A stretch of DNA of 64,000 nt from Woeseiaceae bacterium (GCA_024640365.1 JAHEFE010000010.1:1-64000); one strand, 5' to 3'. Counted from the stretch's first letter, positions 45,307-55,656 are shown. Numbers and translations: made by a program. Notes: generated by a model not told the origin, from the sequence alone.

Positions 45307-45954
45307 ATGCAAGTTTATAAAAAAGATTTTCTCGATCTGGCACTGGAACTCGGCGTACTCCGCTTCGGCGAATTCACACTCAAGTCGGGAAGAAACAGCC
45401 CTTATTTCTTCAATGCCGGACTGTTCAACACGGGTTATGCCGCGGCCAAGCTTGGGCGTTTTTATGCGGCGACCATTGCCAATGCGGGAATCGAGTTCGA
45501 TATGCTGTTCGGACCAGCCTATAAAGGCATCCCCCTGGTTGCACTCGCCGCCGCCGCGCTGGCGGAGCATCACGACATTGACGTGCCATATGCGTTTAAC
45601 CGCAAAGAAACCAAAGCACATGGGGAAGGCGGCAATATTATCGGCGCCCCGCTACAAGGTCGAGTGCTGGTTATTGATGATGTCATCACCGCAGGAACCG
45701 CTATTCGCGAGGCTCATCAGATAATTGCATCGGCAGGTGCCAACCTAGCAGGAATCGTGATATCACTAGATCGTCAGGAAATTGGTAGAGATTCGCGATC
45801 AGCAGTTCAGGAAGTGGAACAAACACTGCGCGTGCCGGTTGCAAGTATAGTAAAACTTGAAGATTTAGTTGATATGCTTGAGGAAACGGACGAATACGGC
45901 GAATTCCTGGCACCAGTCCTTGAGTACCGCAAGAAGTTCGGTGTGAACAATTAG
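45307..45954 (+). CDS. pyrE: Orotate phosphoribosyltransferase
   Basis: The 215-residue protein has [19 protein letters not shown] and the PRPP motif [16 protein letters not shown]. It converts orotate and PRPP to OMP in pyrimidine synthesis. The start ATG 45307 fits the family length. No attenuator hairpin with a T run was found in the upstream gap, unlike E. coli rph-pyrE. Confidence 0.95.
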   Translation: MQVYKKDFLDLALELGVLRFGEFTLKSGRNSPYFFNAGLFNTGYAAAKLGRFYAATIANAGIEFDMLFGPAYKGIPLVALAAAALAEHHDIDVPYAFNRKETKAHGEGGNIIGAPLQGRVLVIDDVITAGTAIREAHQIIASAGANLAGIVISLDRQEIGRDSRSAVQEVEQTLRVPVASIVKLEDLVDMLEETDEYGEFLAPVLEYRKKFGVNN

Positions 45955-46064
45955 TTTTCTGTATTTGCCATTTTTAATATGGTGCAGATATTTATGCGCC
46001 GAAAATTGGTGAAAAATGAGAACTGGATACTATTTACCCATTTTGTTTATGTAATATTGCCTAG

Positions 46065-46691
46065 ATGAGAGCACTGCTAACATTAAGTCTTGCTGTTTTC
46101 CTGATCAGCCCTGCATTGGCAGGAGCCCAGGAGCACAAGCTTTACAAGTGGGTGGACAGCGATGGCGTTGTTCATTACGGCGACACAGTGCCTCCGGAAT
46201 ATGCCGAAAACGAAAAGGAAGTTTTGAACTCCGAAGGCGTAACGGTCGATCGGCTGCGCGGGAAATTGACGGAGGCTGAAATTCAGGAACAAAAGCGCCA
46301 GGAGCAACTTCGTGAACAGCGTGAACTGCAGAGACGCTCAGACATGGCACTGCTCGCTACCTACCTGACCGTTGATGAAATCATCATGCACAGGGATCGC
46401 CGCATTGAATTATTCCAGGCACAGGCGAGAGTTACCGAGCTCTATTTGCGCAACCTGCATCGGCGCCTCGTTTCTTTGCAGGTCGAAGCAACCAATTATC
46501 GACCCTACAATGATGATGCTAATGCACCACTGATAGACCCGGGCCTCATGGACGAAATCAATGAGACCAAGGAAACAATTACTCGCCATGAAGGCAATTT
46601 GCTTCGCTTCGAGGCTGACGAGAAAAAAATTGGCGAGCGGTTTGCAGAAGACATCGTCCGCTTCAAGAGGCTGAACGGTATAAGCGACTAG
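46065..46691 (+). CDS. Exported DUF4124 protein
   Basis: The 208-residue protein has a signal peptide (to about residue 21, AGAQ), then a DUF4124 domain ([23 protein letters not shown]), and a long charged coiled-coil helix region (about 70–205). DUF4124 proteins are periplasmic and of unknown function. The gene is convergent with dut and the stops share CTAG (46688–46691). Confidence 0.85.
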   Translation: MRALLTLSLAVFLISPALAGAQEHKLYKWVDSDGVVHYGDTVPPEYAENEKEVLNSEGVTVDRLRGKLTEAEIQEQKRQEQLREQRELQRRSDMALLATYLTVDEIIMHRDRRIELFQAQARVTELYLRNLHRRLVSLQVEATNYRPYNDDANAPLIDPGLMDEINETKETITRHEGNLLRFEADEKKIGERFAEDIVRFKRLNGISD

Positions 46692-47143
46692 GTTGTACCC
46701 GTATGACCGAAACCGCCTTCGCCGCGGTCACTGTCCCCGAACTCCTTAACAATATCGAACCGAACCTGCTCTACGGGAACGAATACCATTTGCGCAATGC
46801 GTTCGCCCGGCTGAATTTCATATGCTTTACCACCGCGGTTCCAGCAGGAGATGAAAACTTGCCCCTGGTAATCGGAGTCAATCAAACCGGTAAGATTCCC
46901 CAGTACGAGGCCATGTTTGTGCCCCAACCCTGAACGCGGCAGCAAAACCGCTGCGAGTTGCGGGTCGTTTATGTGAATAGCCAACCCGGTCGGTACGAGA
47001 TGGGTTTCGCCGGGTGCCACTGTCAATGGATCGTCAATACAAGCACGCATATCCAGGCCTGCCGAACCAGTCGTCGTATATTCCGGCAGGGGAATCGACT
47101 TGCCTACGCGTGCGTCCAGAATCTTTAATTCGATTGCTTTCAA
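46688..47143 (-). CDS. dut: dUTP diphosphatase
   Basis: The 151-residue protein, the length of E. coli Dut, starts at TTG 47143 with AAGGA upstream. All five trimeric dUTPase motifs are present, including [41 protein letters not shown] and the C-terminal GEGGFGHTG. It hydrolyses dUTP to dUMP. ATG 47215 would place the start inside coaBC and add unrelated residues. It follows coaBC by 13 nt. Confidence 0.95.
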   Translation of the reverse strand: MKAIELKILDARVGKSIPLPEYTTTGSAGLDMRACIDDPLTVAPGETHLVPTGLAIHINDPQLAAVLLPRSGLGHKHGLVLGNLTGLIDSDYQGQVFISCWNRGGKAYEIQPGERIAQMVFVPVEQVRFDIVKEFGDSDRGEGGFGHTGTT

Positions 47144-47156
47144 TGGGGCTTCCTTT

Positions 47157-48410
47157 CTATTTCGACTTAATGATTGGCAGTTCTGTTGCCGTGTTGGACC
47201 CAAAGCTGGCCGCATAGCGTTCTGCGATTAAGGCAACCAGCAGGTGCGCCAACTCAGTCTTGTCGGTCAACGGAAAAGAACGCTCACCGGTGCGCCAGAA
47301 AACGTCTACCTGATTACCGTCCTGATCAAATCCCCGACCATCGCTCACGTCGTTGGCGATGATCATGTCCAGTTTTTTTGCCTCAAGTTTGCTCATAGCG
47401 TGTTCGCGCAGATGATCCGTTTCGGCGGCAAAACCAACGGTAAAGGGTCCGCCCTTCAGCCTGGCAACCGAGGCCAGTGTATCCGGTGCCTTAATCAGCC
47501 TGACCTGAATTTCAGCGCTGTTTTTTTTGATCTTGCCGGGGCTGACCTGCGCGGCCCGATAATCTGCCACCGCGGCGGCTCCTATGAAAATATCAGCCGT
47601 GCCCGCGTGCTCGTGCACCGCAGCAAACATTTGTTCGGCCGATTCAATATCTACACGCTGCACACCTGCCGGCGTCGCTTGCTGCACTGGCCCGCTCACC
47701 AAAATGACTCTAGCACCGGCTGCGGCGGCCGCCGCAGCTAGCGCAAAGCCCATCTTGCCGGAACTGCGATTACTGATGTAGCGAACCGGATCCAGTGCTT
47801 CACGCGTCGGTCCCGCCGTGATAACGACGGTCTTGTTGGCCAAAACAGTACTTTTGAGAACGGGCGCTGATGACGATTTCTCGCCCGCGAAAACAGCGGC
47901 GGCAATCGCCTCCGGCTGCAACATTCGGCCTTCACCCACCTCACCACAAGCCTGCTCGCCACTATCGGGTCCAAGCAACCTGACACCGCGCTTTGTCAAC
48001 AACTCGCAATTGGCTTGCACGGCAGGATGTGCCCACATGATTCGGTTCATCGCAGGCGCCAGAACAACCGGTGCCTCAGTTGCCAGACACAGCGTGCTCA
48101 GTAAATCTGGCGCACCACCGACTGCCAGGGTCGAGATCAATTCGGCGGTGGCCGGCGCAATCAAAACCAGGTCTGCCCAGCGCGCCAGCTCGATGTGGCC
48201 CATTGCCGCTTCGGCCTGCTCGTCCCACAAGCTGCTACGCACAGGACGACCGGATACCGCCTGCAGCGAAGTCGCCGTCACGAAGTGGCTAGCACCTGCG
48301 GTCATGACGACCTGCACTTCGGCGCCCCTCTCGCGCAGTCTGCGCACAAGATCCGGGCCTTTGTAGGCCGCAATCCCGCCACTGATTCCGAGGATTATTT
48401 TCTGGGTCAT
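47157..48410 (-). CDS. coaBC: Bifunctional phosphopantothenoylcysteine decarboxylase/synthetase
   Basis: The 417-residue fusion has an N-terminal CoaC flavoprotein domain ([29 protein letters not shown]) and a C-terminal CoaB domain ([25 protein letters not shown], then a later NDVSDG). It converts 4'-phosphopantothenate to 4'-phosphopantetheine in CoA synthesis. The start is ATG 48410. It diverges from radC. Confidence 0.95.
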   Translation of the reverse strand: MTQKIILGISGGIAAYKGPDLVRRLRERGAEVQVVMTAGASHFVTATSLQAVSGRPVRSSLWDEQAEAAMGHIELARWADLVLIAPATAELISTLAVGGAPDLLSTLCLATEAPVVLAPAMNRIMWAHPAVQANCELLTKRGVRLLGPDSGEQACGEVGEGRMLQPEAIAAAVFAGEKSSSAPVLKSTVLANKTVVITAGPTREALDPVRYISNRSSGKMGFALAAAAAAAGARVILVSGPVQQATPAGVQRVDIESAEQMFAAVHEHAGTADIFIGAAAVADYRAAQVSPGKIKKNSAEIQVRLIKAPDTLASVARLKGGPFTVGFAAETDHLREHAMSKLEAKKLDMIIANDVSDGRGFDQDGNQVDVFWRTGERSFPLTDKTELAHLLVALIAERYAASFGSNTATELPIIKSK

Positions 48411-48583
48411 GATGTCGCCTGTCGTTCGCGAGGTGGCCGCCAGCTTAGCCGCCAGATTGCCCTATTTCCAGCCAATTCGACCAACCGCGGGAAAACATCG
48501 TGCAACGCCTGATTTTGGCATTTGCTGGTTTGGGTGATAACGGGCCAAGCTGGTACCGCAAGCCCATTACGGACACTCGCTCT

Positions 48584-49207
48584 ATGAAGAAAGGATCCAA
48601 TGACAGCCCGAACCCGGCAGAACTGCTCGCCACGGTATTACCTGGCCGCTCGGAATCAGGGCTGGAGCTCGCTCGCCGTCTCTTGACTCGTTTCGGCGGC
48701 TTGCGGCAGCTATTACACACAGATATACGCCTGGTCGGAAACGAGCCAGGAGTGGGCGCGGCCACCCTGGCTACGTTGCGGGCCCTGCCTGCGCTTTCGC
48801 GGCGCTACTTCGAAGAAACCCTGCCCACTGGGCAAGCCATCCGCAGCCCAGCCGATACCGAGCAGTTTTTGCTCGCGCGACTGCGTGACCTGCCACACGA
48901 GCTCTTTTGCTGCCTGTATCTCGACAATCGGCACAGGGTGCTCAAATTCGATGAGTTATTCCGCGGGACCATAGACGGCACCAGCGTCTACCCTCGCGAA
49001 GTGGTCAAGCAAGCGCTCGGCATTAACGCCGCCGCGGTCATTTTGGCGCATAACCACCCCTCCGGCGTGGCCGAGCCCAGCCAGGCGGATGAGCGCATTA
49101 CCCGACGCCTGAAGGCGGCGCTGGAACTGGTGGATATTCGGCTTCTGGACCACCTGGTGGTTGGTGACGGCGTGATAACATCGCTCGCCAATCGCGGTAT
49201 GGTCTAG
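48584..49207 (+). CDS. radC: RadC-family JAMM/MPN protein, shortened N-terminus
   Basis: The 207-residue protein has the helix-hairpin-helix-like region (ELLATVLPGRSESGLELA) and the C-terminal MPN domain with RGTIDGTSVYPREVVKQAL and HNHPSGVAEPSQADERIT, the metal-binding JAMM motif. The leading REKLL segment typical of RadC is missing. No frame upstream to 48500 restores it, so the N-terminus is shortened. No clear ribosome-binding site precedes ATG 48584. RadC's role in the cell is unsettled. Confidence 0.85.
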   Translation: MKKGSNDSPNPAELLATVLPGRSESGLELARRLLTRFGGLRQLLHTDIRLVGNEPGVGAATLATLRALPALSRRYFEETLPTGQAIRSPADTEQFLLARLRDLPHELFCCLYLDNRHRVLKFDELFRGTIDGTSVYPREVVKQALGINAAAVILAHNHPSGVAEPSQADERITRRLKAALELVDIRLLDHLVVGDGVITSLANRGMV

Positions 49208-49314
49208 CCCGACTATGAAGTCGGCTTGATTAGCGCTGCCAAGGCTGGTATAAAGTCCCGCTACTTGCCCGCCAGCTGCGGGCAGTTTTGTCTAAAATCA
49301 GAGTCTTAATCGTC

Positions 49315-49551
49315 ATGTCCAGAATTTGCCAGGTAACAGGGAAGCGCCCGCAGAGCGGCAACAATGTTTCCCATGCACACAACAAAACACGTCGTCGCTT
49401 TTTGCCGAACTTGCACAGCAAGCGTTTCTGGCTCGAAGCTGAGAAGCGTTACATCAAATTACGCGTGTCCCATAAGGGTCTTCGCATTATCGACAAGCTC
49501 GGCATCGAGAAGGTTCTTGAGAAGCTCCGTGCACAGGGCGAGCGCGTTTAA
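49315..49551 (+). CDS. rpmB: 50S ribosomal protein L28
   Basis: The 78-residue protein starts [20 protein letters not shown] and has the [12 protein letters not shown] motif typical of bL28. It overlaps nothing and is followed by rpmG after 22 nt. Confidence 0.96.
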   Translation: MSRICQVTGKRPQSGNNVSHAHNKTRRRFLPNLHSKRFWLEAEKRYIKLRVSHKGLRIIDKLGIEKVLEKLRAQGERV

Positions 49552-49573
49552 GCGCTTTGCAGAGGATTAACTA

Positions 49574-49729
49574 ATGCGCGATAAAATCAAACTCGTATCC
49601 AGCGCCGGAACTGGTCACTTTTACACGACGACCAAAAACAAGCGCCTCCACCCTGAAAAAGTGGAAACGAAAAAGTATGACCCGACGATTCGTAAACACG
49701 TCCTGTATAAGGAAGCCAAGATCAAGTGA
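49574..49729 (+). CDS. rpmG: 50S ribosomal protein L33
   Basis: The 51-residue protein begins [19 protein letters not shown] and contains [17 protein letters not shown], matching gammaproteobacterial bL33 without zinc-binding Cys pairs. It is too short for common length cut-offs but clear by sequence. It is followed by a strong terminator. Confidence 0.95.
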   Translation: MRDKIKLVSSAGTGHFYTTTKNKRLHPEKVETKKYDPTIRKHVLYKEAKIK

Positions 49730-49757
49730 TCTGAGGCCTCGTCCAATATTGAAAAAG

Positions 49758-49783
49758 ACCCACCTTTTAGGTGGGTTTTTTTT
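49758..49783 (+). terminator. Rho-independent terminator of rpmBG
   Basis: ACCCACC (49758–49764) and GGTGGGT (49770–49776) pair around a TTTTA loop, followed by T residues to 49783. It lies 28 nt past the rpmG stop. Confidence 0.92.
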
Positions 49784-49934
49784 ACTGCAGAGAAACCGGT
49801 GCCCTCGTTAAAGACGGGTTTTTACCTTGTAAAACCCAATGCCTGCGCTCAAACGGCCACACTCGAAATATTTTCTCGCACGAGCTACCGGTATACAGTG
49901 GCAGGTATTATCTTCCTAAGCCTACAAACGCCAG

Positions 49935-50747
49935 ATGCCTGAACTACCAGAAGTCGAAACCAGCCGCCGCGGCATTGCTCCCTACGTCATCGACAAAAAG
50001 GTCGTGGCCGTAACAGTGCGGCAGCGGCAATTGCGCTGGCCCATTCCGACCACGATCAAACGCAATCTGCCAGGCATGACCATCGATGGCCTGGCGCGGC
50101 GCGCCAAGTACCTCTTATTCAGAACAAGCAGGGGCACGATGATGTTGCACCTTGGCATGTCAGGCAGCTTGCGCATCCTTGCTGCCGGAACACCCGCCGG
50201 CAAGCACGATCATGTCGATATCGAATTCGATAGCGGCAAAATGCTGCGCTTCAACGATCCACGCCGATTTGGTTCATTGTTATGGACAACTGATGTCGAT
50301 CATCACCGACTGCTTGCCACGCTTGGGCCCGAGCCGCTGAACGATGAATTTGATGGTGATTACCTGTGGCAACGCGCACGCGGCCGCAAAGTATCTATCA
50401 AGCAATTCATAATGAACGCAAATATTGTTGTCGGCGTCGGAAACATATACGCCAGCGAAGCGCTTTTTCGTGCGGGAATTAGTCCGAAAATTTCGGCTCA
50501 GCGGGTTTCGAAGCGGCGCATGCAAGTGATGGCCGCTGTAATCAAGGAAGTCCTTGCGGAGGCGATTGAAGCGGGAGGCACGACGCTAAAGGATTTTTTA
50601 AACAGTGATGGCGAACCTGGGTATTTCAAACAGGACCTGCGAGTCTACGGCCGCGAGCACGCGGCTTGCTTTGACTGCGGTGAGCCTATAACACGCTGTG
50701 TCCAAGGACAACGCGCGACCTATTATTGCAAGCACTGCCAGAAATAG
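49935..50747 (+). CDS. mutM: Formamidopyrimidine-DNA glycosylase
   Basis: The 270-residue protein starts MPELPEVETSRRG with catalytic Pro2 and Glu3 (after Met removal, P1–E2) and ends with a zinc finger (CFDCGEPI then CKHCQK). It removes 8-oxoguanine. It ends directly against the coaD stop codon (no gap) on the other strand. Confidence 0.95.
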   Translation: MPELPEVETSRRGIAPYVIDKKVVAVTVRQRQLRWPIPTTIKRNLPGMTIDGLARRAKYLLFRTSRGTMMLHLGMSGSLRILAAGTPAGKHDHVDIEFDSGKMLRFNDPRRFGSLLWTTDVDHHRLLATLGPEPLNDEFDGDYLWQRARGRKVSIKQFIMNANIVVGVGNIYASEALFRAGISPKISAQRVSKRRMQVMAAVIKEVLAEAIEAGGTTLKDFLNSDGEPGYFKQDLRVYGREHAACFDCGEPITRCVQGQRATYYCKHCQK

Positions 50748-51230
50748 TTATTTGCTCCGCCGTGCGACCAACGCATCCTTGACCAGGGGAGAAACAAACT
50801 CAGACACGTCTCCACCCAGCATACAAATCTCGCGCACCATGCTGGATGAGATAAATGTATATTTTTCTGTTGGTGTCAGGAAAGCCGTTTCAACTTCATC
50901 GGTGAGATGACGATTCATGGTTGCCAATTGAAATTCGTATTCAAAATCAGATATAGCGCGCAAACCGCGAACGATGACCTGTAGATTATTTTGTACCGCA
51001 AATTCGATCGTCAGTCCCGCATAGCCGACAACCTCCACATTATCGACGCCTTTGAGGACGGCTTTCGCAAGCGCCACTCGCTCATCAACGGAAAACATCG
51101 GTGCCTTGCCCGGATTATCAGCAATGGCAACAACCACCCGATCAAAAATCCGTGACGCGCGGCGCACCAGGTCTTCATGACCAAGAGTCATTGGATCAAA
51201 CGTACCTGGGTACATGGCAGCTACGGTCAT
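50748..51230 (-). CDS. coaD: Phosphopantetheine adenylyltransferase
   Basis: The 160-residue protein has the nucleotidyltransferase motif YPGTFDPMTLGHEDLV and TEKYTFISSSMVREI. It makes dephospho-CoA from phosphopantetheine and ATP. It follows rsmD with a 4-nt overlap. Confidence 0.95.
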   Translation of the reverse strand: MTVAAMYPGTFDPMTLGHEDLVRRASRIFDRVVVAIADNPGKAPMFSVDERVALAKAVLKGVDNVEVVGYAGLTIEFAVQNNLQVIVRGLRAISDFEYEFQLATMNRHLTDEVETAFLTPTEKYTFISSSMVREICMLGGDVSEFVSPLVKDALVARRSK

Positions 51231-51850
51231 GCTTGCGCTCCTTCCGGGTTACTTGTAGTTCGGGGTATTGAGACCAGGGAATACCGTACCATGCCGGCAG
51301 TCTTCTCACGTAGCAACTCCCACCCGACTGGTAACACCGGCGGCGCTTGGGCTTTGTCCTGCTCAAGATACACCAGCGCCCCCGGAGCAAGATGCGCTAC
51401 CAGTAATTCACATACCTCGGTCAAACGGGCATCCGCAAATGGCGGATCAAGAAAGACCACATTATATGGCGCTTGTGTCGCGGTATTCAGGAAACGAATC
51501 GCATCACCAACATGAATTACGGAGTCATCAGCGCGCAACATGTATTCGGCTTGCCTCAATGCAGCCACCGCGACCGGCGCTTGCTCCACAAACACGACCT
51601 CGCTGGCTCCTCGTGAAAGCGCTTCAAAACCCAGCGCCCCGGTTCCCGCATAGAGATCCAGACAGCGTGCGCCCTCGATCGTCGGCGCCAGCCAATTAAA
51701 TAACGTCTCGCGTATACGTTCAGAAGTCGGGCGTAGTCCAGGCGCATCGGCAATCGGTAAAAAGCGACCGCCCCACTTTCCCGCTACAATACGCAATCGT
51801 CCAGATTGCGGCGAGTCGGCTTTGCCGGCTTTTTTACTTTTTTTGGTCAT
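51227..51850 (-). CDS. rsmD: 16S rRNA (guanine-966-N2)-methyltransferase
   Basis: The 207-residue protein has the RsmD motifs GLRPTSERIRETLFNWL, CLDLYAGTGALGFEALSRG and the catalytic FLDPPF. ATG 51850 gives a basic N-terminus; an upstream frame to 51961 lacks similarity. The gene diverges from ftsY with a 69-nt gap. Confidence 0.93.
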   Translation of the reverse strand: MTKKSKKAGKADSPQSGRLRIVAGKWGGRFLPIADAPGLRPTSERIRETLFNWLAPTIEGARCLDLYAGTGALGFEALSRGASEVVFVEQAPVAVAALRQAEYMLRADDSVIHVGDAIRFLNTATQAPYNVVFLDPPFADARLTEVCELLVAHLAPGALVYLEQDKAQAPPVLPVGWELLREKTAGMVRYSLVSIPRTTSNPEGAQA

Positions 51851-51919
51851 GATGTTGCGCGCCTTTCCTGACCTGCAGCTGCATCCTAGTTTACGATAAT
51901 GGCAACCAACACAGAATAG

Positions 51920-52897
51920 ATGGCTATGTTCAAAAAGAAAAAAAACCCGCAGGAAGACCAAAGCTCACGTGACGGCTTTATCAAGCGCTTACGCAGCCGA
52001 CTGAATCGCGGTGATTCGTGGCTCACATACGACCTGACCAAACTCGCTCCTGGCGGCAAGATAGATGAAGATGTGCTGGAACAGCTTGAAACGCAGCTGG
52101 TTAGCGCTGACATTGGTGTTGATACGACTGAACGCATCATTAACGGCTTGCAGCGGCGCCTGGATCGCAAAGAGCTTAAAGACATTGAGGCGCTCGGCGC
52201 CAGTTTGCGCGGCGCGCTGCTCGATATTCTGAAACCGGTAGAACAGCCACTCGAAATTCCTGACGCGCCGCGTCCCTATGTGATTTTGATGGTGGGCATT
52301 AACGGTGCCGGCAAGACGACAACTATAGGCAAATTAGCGCGCCGCTTTCTGGATGACGGCTTGACCGTAATGCTGGCGGCAGGAGACACGTTTCGCGCGG
52401 CAGCCGTTGAACAACTGCAGGTTTGGGGAGAACGCAACAATGTTCCAGTCATCGCCCAGAAATCTGGCGCGGACCCCGCGGCTGTCATCTTCGATGCCTG
52501 TGAGGCGGCGCGTGCGCGCGGTATCGATGTGTTGCTCGCGGATACGGCGGGGCGCCTACAAACACAACAAGGGTTGATGGACGAGCTGGCTAAAATCAAA
52601 CGCGTCATTGGCAAGCTGGATCCTGGTGCACCGCACGAAATCATGCTCGTGCTCGACGCAAGTCTTGGTCAAAATGCACTGGTACAGGCTGAGAAATTTC
52701 ATGCCTCACTGGGAATTACCGGCATCACGATCACGAAGCTGGACGGCACCGCCAAGGGCGGCATCCTGTTATCAATAGCCGATCGGCTAAAAGTTCCGGT
52801 AAGATTCATTGGCGTCGGTGAAGCTGCAGAAGACATGCAGCCGTTCAACGCCGAAGAATACGTTGCAGCGCTACTTGCTGGACGTCAGGATAACTAG
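51920..52897 (+). CDS. ftsY: Signal recognition particle receptor FtsY
   Basis: The 325-residue GTPase has an NG domain with GINGAGKTTTIGKLA, DTAGRLQTQQGLM and TKLDGTAKGG. The long acidic N-terminal domain of E. coli FtsY is reduced to about 30 charged residues. It targets ribosome-nascent-chain complexes to the membrane. ATG 51920 or 51926 may start it. ftsE follows after 13 nt. Confidence 0.95.
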   Translation: MAMFKKKKNPQEDQSSRDGFIKRLRSRLNRGDSWLTYDLTKLAPGGKIDEDVLEQLETQLVSADIGVDTTERIINGLQRRLDRKELKDIEALGASLRGALLDILKPVEQPLEIPDAPRPYVILMVGINGAGKTTTIGKLARRFLDDGLTVMLAAGDTFRAAAVEQLQVWGERNNVPVIAQKSGADPAAVIFDACEAARARGIDVLLADTAGRLQTQQGLMDELAKIKRVIGKLDPGAPHEIMLVLDASLGQNALVQAEKFHASLGITGITITKLDGTAKGGILLSIADRLKVPVRFIGVGEAAEDMQPFNAEEYVAALLAGRQDN

Positions 52898-52910
52898 GGA
52901 CATTAATGAC

Positions 52911-53636
52911 GTGATCCTTTTCAAGGATGTAACCAAACGATTTCCCGGCGGCTATGAAGCGATACGCGGCCTCGACATGTCTGTGGACAAGGGGGAGATG
53001 GTTTTCGTGACCGGCCATTCTGGTGCCGGCAAAAGCACCTTGTTGAGGTTGATCGCCTGCATTGAGCGACCAACCTCCGGACAAGTCATCATTAATGGCC
53101 AGAATACCAGTCGCGTAGGTCGCAGCCGGATTCCGGCCTATCGCCGCCAAATCGGTATGGTATTCCAGGATCACAAACTCCTGTACGACCGCCCCGTCTT
53201 TGACAACGTGGCACTGCCCCTGATCATTGCCGGTTTTGGCCACCGGGAAGCCGGCCGAAGAGTACGCGCAGCGCTCGATCAGGTTGGGCTACTGAAAAAA
53301 GAAAAACAGCGACCGGAAACCTTATCAACCGGTGAGCAACAACGGGTCGGCATTGCGCGCGCAATAGTCAGTCGACCACGACTGCTAATCGCCGACGAAC
53401 CTACGGGAAATCTTGATCCTGACTTGTCATTTGAAGTAATGCGAATATTCCGCCGCTTTAATGAAGTCGGTGTCACGGTGCTTATTGCCAGTCACGACCT
53501 TTCCCTGATTGATCGCCTCGGCTGCCGCCAGATCCCACTGGAAAACGGCCGGCTGCAAGTTCCGAAAGAAGATACGGCTGTCGATGACTATATCGCTGAT
53601 GCAGACACCATATCAGGGCCTGAAAAATGGCTGTAA
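52911..53636 (+). CDS. ftsE: Cell-division ATP-binding protein FtsE
   Basis: The 241-residue ATPase has Walker [23 protein letters not shown] signature and [15 protein letters not shown] 52911 is used because the next in-frame ATG is inside the domain; AGGGA lies 10 nt upstream. FtsEX activates septal peptidoglycan hydrolases. The end is about 19 residues longer than in E. coli and overlaps ftsX by 10 nt. Confidence 0.93.
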   Translation: MILFKDVTKRFPGGYEAIRGLDMSVDKGEMVFVTGHSGAGKSTLLRLIACIERPTSGQVIINGQNTSRVGRSRIPAYRRQIGMVFQDHKLLYDRPVFDNVALPLIIAGFGHREAGRRVRAALDQVGLLKKEKQRPETLSTGEQQRVGIARAIVSRPRLLIADEPTGNLDPDLSFEVMRIFRRFNEVGVTVLIASHDLSLIDRLGCRQIPLENGRLQVPKEDTAVDDYIADADTISGPEKWL

Positions 53637-54592
53637 CCCGCAACGCAGAAGCCACCAAAGCGGCCAAGAAAACGGGGCCAGTCACCGCCTGGTTGACGCG
53701 CCACGCGAGCACCGCAGTCGGGTCACTCGGGCGACTTGTACGACAGCCCGCCGCCAGCCTTATGACGATTCTCGTCATCGCCATTACACTGGCGCTGCCG
53801 GCCTCCCTGCACCTCGTTATCAAGAATGCAGAAGTTATCAGCGGCGGCTGGGAAGGTGCCCTCGACTTCTCTCTCTACCTGAAACCAGGCACGAGCCTGA
53901 AGCAGGCTCAGGCTCTGGCCAACATCATTGGCAAGCGCGCCGACATTGAGTCGGTACGATTAATTACCGCAGACGACGCACTGCGAGAGTTTAAAGCCGC
54001 ATCCGGTTTTGGTGACGCGCTTGATCACCTCACCAGCAATCCGTTGCCGCACACCTTGTTGGTCCGACCATCGAGCAGAAGTACGGACGGATCGATAAGC
54101 CTGTTACGCGAAGAGCTAGGCAATTTGCCTGAAACGGATGTGGTGCAAATAGATACGGAATGGGTGCAGCGATTCCATGCCATTCTCGATATTTTGCAGC
54201 GTGCCGGAGTTATGGCCGCCGCGTTATTGGGCATCGCCGTCATTGTCATTATCGGCAATACTATCCGTCTTGATATTCAAAACCGCCGTGAAGAAATTGA
54301 GGTCACCAAGTTAATTGGCGCCAGCAATGCATTTATTCGGCGACCGTTTTTATATTCAGGGCTGTGGTACGGATTGGGTGGCGGCCTGCTCGCGCTGGCG
54401 TTGGTCAGTTATGGACTCAGCGCCCTGGAAGTCCCGGTAGGCAGATTGGCTGGCCTCTACGGCAACAGCTACCAACTCATCTCCCTGAGCCTCAAAGAAA
54501 GCGCCTCGATTCCCGCCATAGGCATGTTCCTCGGTCTCGCTGGCTCATGGACCGCTGCGACCCGCCATATGCGGCGCATTGAGCCCCGCTAG
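53627..54592 (+). CDS. ftsX: Cell-division permease-like protein FtsX
   Basis: The 321-residue protein has a first helix (about 45–65), a periplasmic loop (about 68–190, starting NAEVISGGWEG), and three C-terminal helices with NTIRLDIQNRREEIEVTKLIG, a FtsX hallmark. It works with FtsE to couple division to wall hydrolysis. The start overlaps the ftsE end by 10 nt. rpoH follows after a 200-nt gap. Confidence 0.93.
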   Translation: MAVTRNAEATKAAKKTGPVTAWLTRHASTAVGSLGRLVRQPAASLMTILVIAITLALPASLHLVIKNAEVISGGWEGALDFSLYLKPGTSLKQAQALANIIGKRADIESVRLITADDALREFKAASGFGDALDHLTSNPLPHTLLVRPSSRSTDGSISLLREELGNLPETDVVQIDTEWVQRFHAILDILQRAGVMAAALLGIAVIVIIGNTIRLDIQNRREEIEVTKLIGASNAFIRRPFLYSGLWYGLGGGLLALALVSYGLSALEVPVGRLAGLYGNSYQLISLSLKESASIPAIGMFLGLAGSWTAATRHMRRIEPR

Positions 54593-54716
54593 GAGCCTCG
54601 CGAGCACTGGCGCAGCGCAACAAATCAGGTCTCAGAAACCCCTTTGAACCGCTCCCAAATCAGGAGGCAATATTTTAACTCATTGTTCTTGTTGACCTTT
54701 TATTCGGTGTTGGTGA

Positions 54717-54746
54717 TTGAACTCAGCCCTCCATTAGCACTCTAAT
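54717..54746 (+). promoter_or_regulatory. Candidate rpoH promoter under CIRCE
   Basis: TTGAAC (54717–54722) and TCTAAT (54741–54746) are separated by 18 nt. The -10 box lies inside the CIRCE element, so bound HrcA would block the polymerase. The start would be near 54753, giving a leader of about 40 nt. Confidence 0.5.
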
Positions 54747-54760
54747 ATCCAGAGTGCTAA
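54734..54760 (+). promoter_or_regulatory. Perfect CIRCE operator (HrcA site) upstream of rpoH
   Basis: TTAGCACTC (54734–54742), a 9-nt spacer, and GAGTGCTAA (54752–54760) match the CIRCE consensus exactly. HrcA binds this site to repress heat-shock genes. The next gene, 32 nt away, is rpoH, so HrcA control of sigma-32 is inferred. hrcA is not in the window. Confidence 0.93.
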
Positions 54761-54792
54761 AATCCATCGCCCATTGGGAGGATTAACAATCA

Positions 54793-55656
54793 ATGACAAC
54801 CGCTGTTGCTAAAGTGAACCATGATTTGATACTGGCCGGACCGGTAGGAAGTCTCGACGCCTACATTCAGGCTGTCGGCGCCGTTCCCGTCCTGACCAAA
54901 GATGAAGAGCAGGTGTTATCACGAAAATTTCGTGATGATGAAGACCTTGAATCCGCACGCGCTCTGGTTATGGCGCACTTGCGTTTCGTTGTGCATATCG
55001 CCAAGGGCTATCGCGGCTACGGCCTGCCTATGAGCGACCTGGTACAAGAAGGCAATGTTGGATTGATGAAAGCGGTCAAGCGCTTTGATCCTGATGTGGG
55101 CGTGCGACTCGTATCGTTCGCTGTACATTGGATCCGCGCCGAGATTCACGAATACGTTTTACGTAACTGGCGTGTTGTTAAAGTCGCCACCACCAAGGCT
55201 CAACGTAAATTGTTTTTCAATTTGCGCAAAGCCAAGAAAAATTTGTCCTGGTTATCGCACGACGAAACTCAAGCTGTGGCAGATGATCTTGGCGTTAGTG
55301 TCGCAGAAGTATCGGAAATGGAGAAGCGCCTGTACGCGCGCGATGCCGGTTTCGACCCCACTCCAAGTGACGATGATGACGACAAGGCATTTAGCCCCGC
55401 TGCTTATTTACCGAGCCCCAATTCTGATCCGGCAGTAATTCTCGAGAACGCGGACTGGGAAAACGATGCGTCTGAACGCGTTACATCAGCACTGCAACAA
55501 CTGGATGAGCGCAGTCGCGTTATTCTGCAAAGTCGCTGGCTTTCAGAAAAGAAGCGCACCTTGCACGAACTCGCCGAAGAATACGGCGTCTCTGCGGAAC
55601 GTATTCGTCAAATCGAAAACAGTGCGATGAAGAAACTAAAATTGGCAATGAGCTAA
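54793..55656 (+). CDS. rpoH: RNA polymerase sigma-32 factor
   Basis: The 287-residue sigma factor has region 2 segments SDLVQEGNVGLMKAVKRFDP and RLVSFAVHWIRAEIHEYV, the RpoH box QRKLFFNLRK and a region 4 helix-turn-helix (ELAEEYGVSAERIRQIE). It directs heat-shock transcription. ATG 54793 has GGGAGG upstream. A CIRCE site covers the promoter region. Confidence 0.95.
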   Translation: MTTAVAKVNHDLILAGPVGSLDAYIQAVGAVPVLTKDEEQVLSRKFRDDEDLESARALVMAHLRFVVHIAKGYRGYGLPMSDLVQEGNVGLMKAVKRFDPDVGVRLVSFAVHWIRAEIHEYVLRNWRVVKVATTKAQRKLFFNLRKAKKNLSWLSHDETQAVADDLGVSVAEVSEMEKRLYARDAGFDPTPSDDDDDKAFSPAAYLPSPNSDPAVILENADWENDASERVTSALQQLDERSRVILQSRWLSEKKRTLHELAEEYGVSAERIRQIENSAMKKLKLAMS

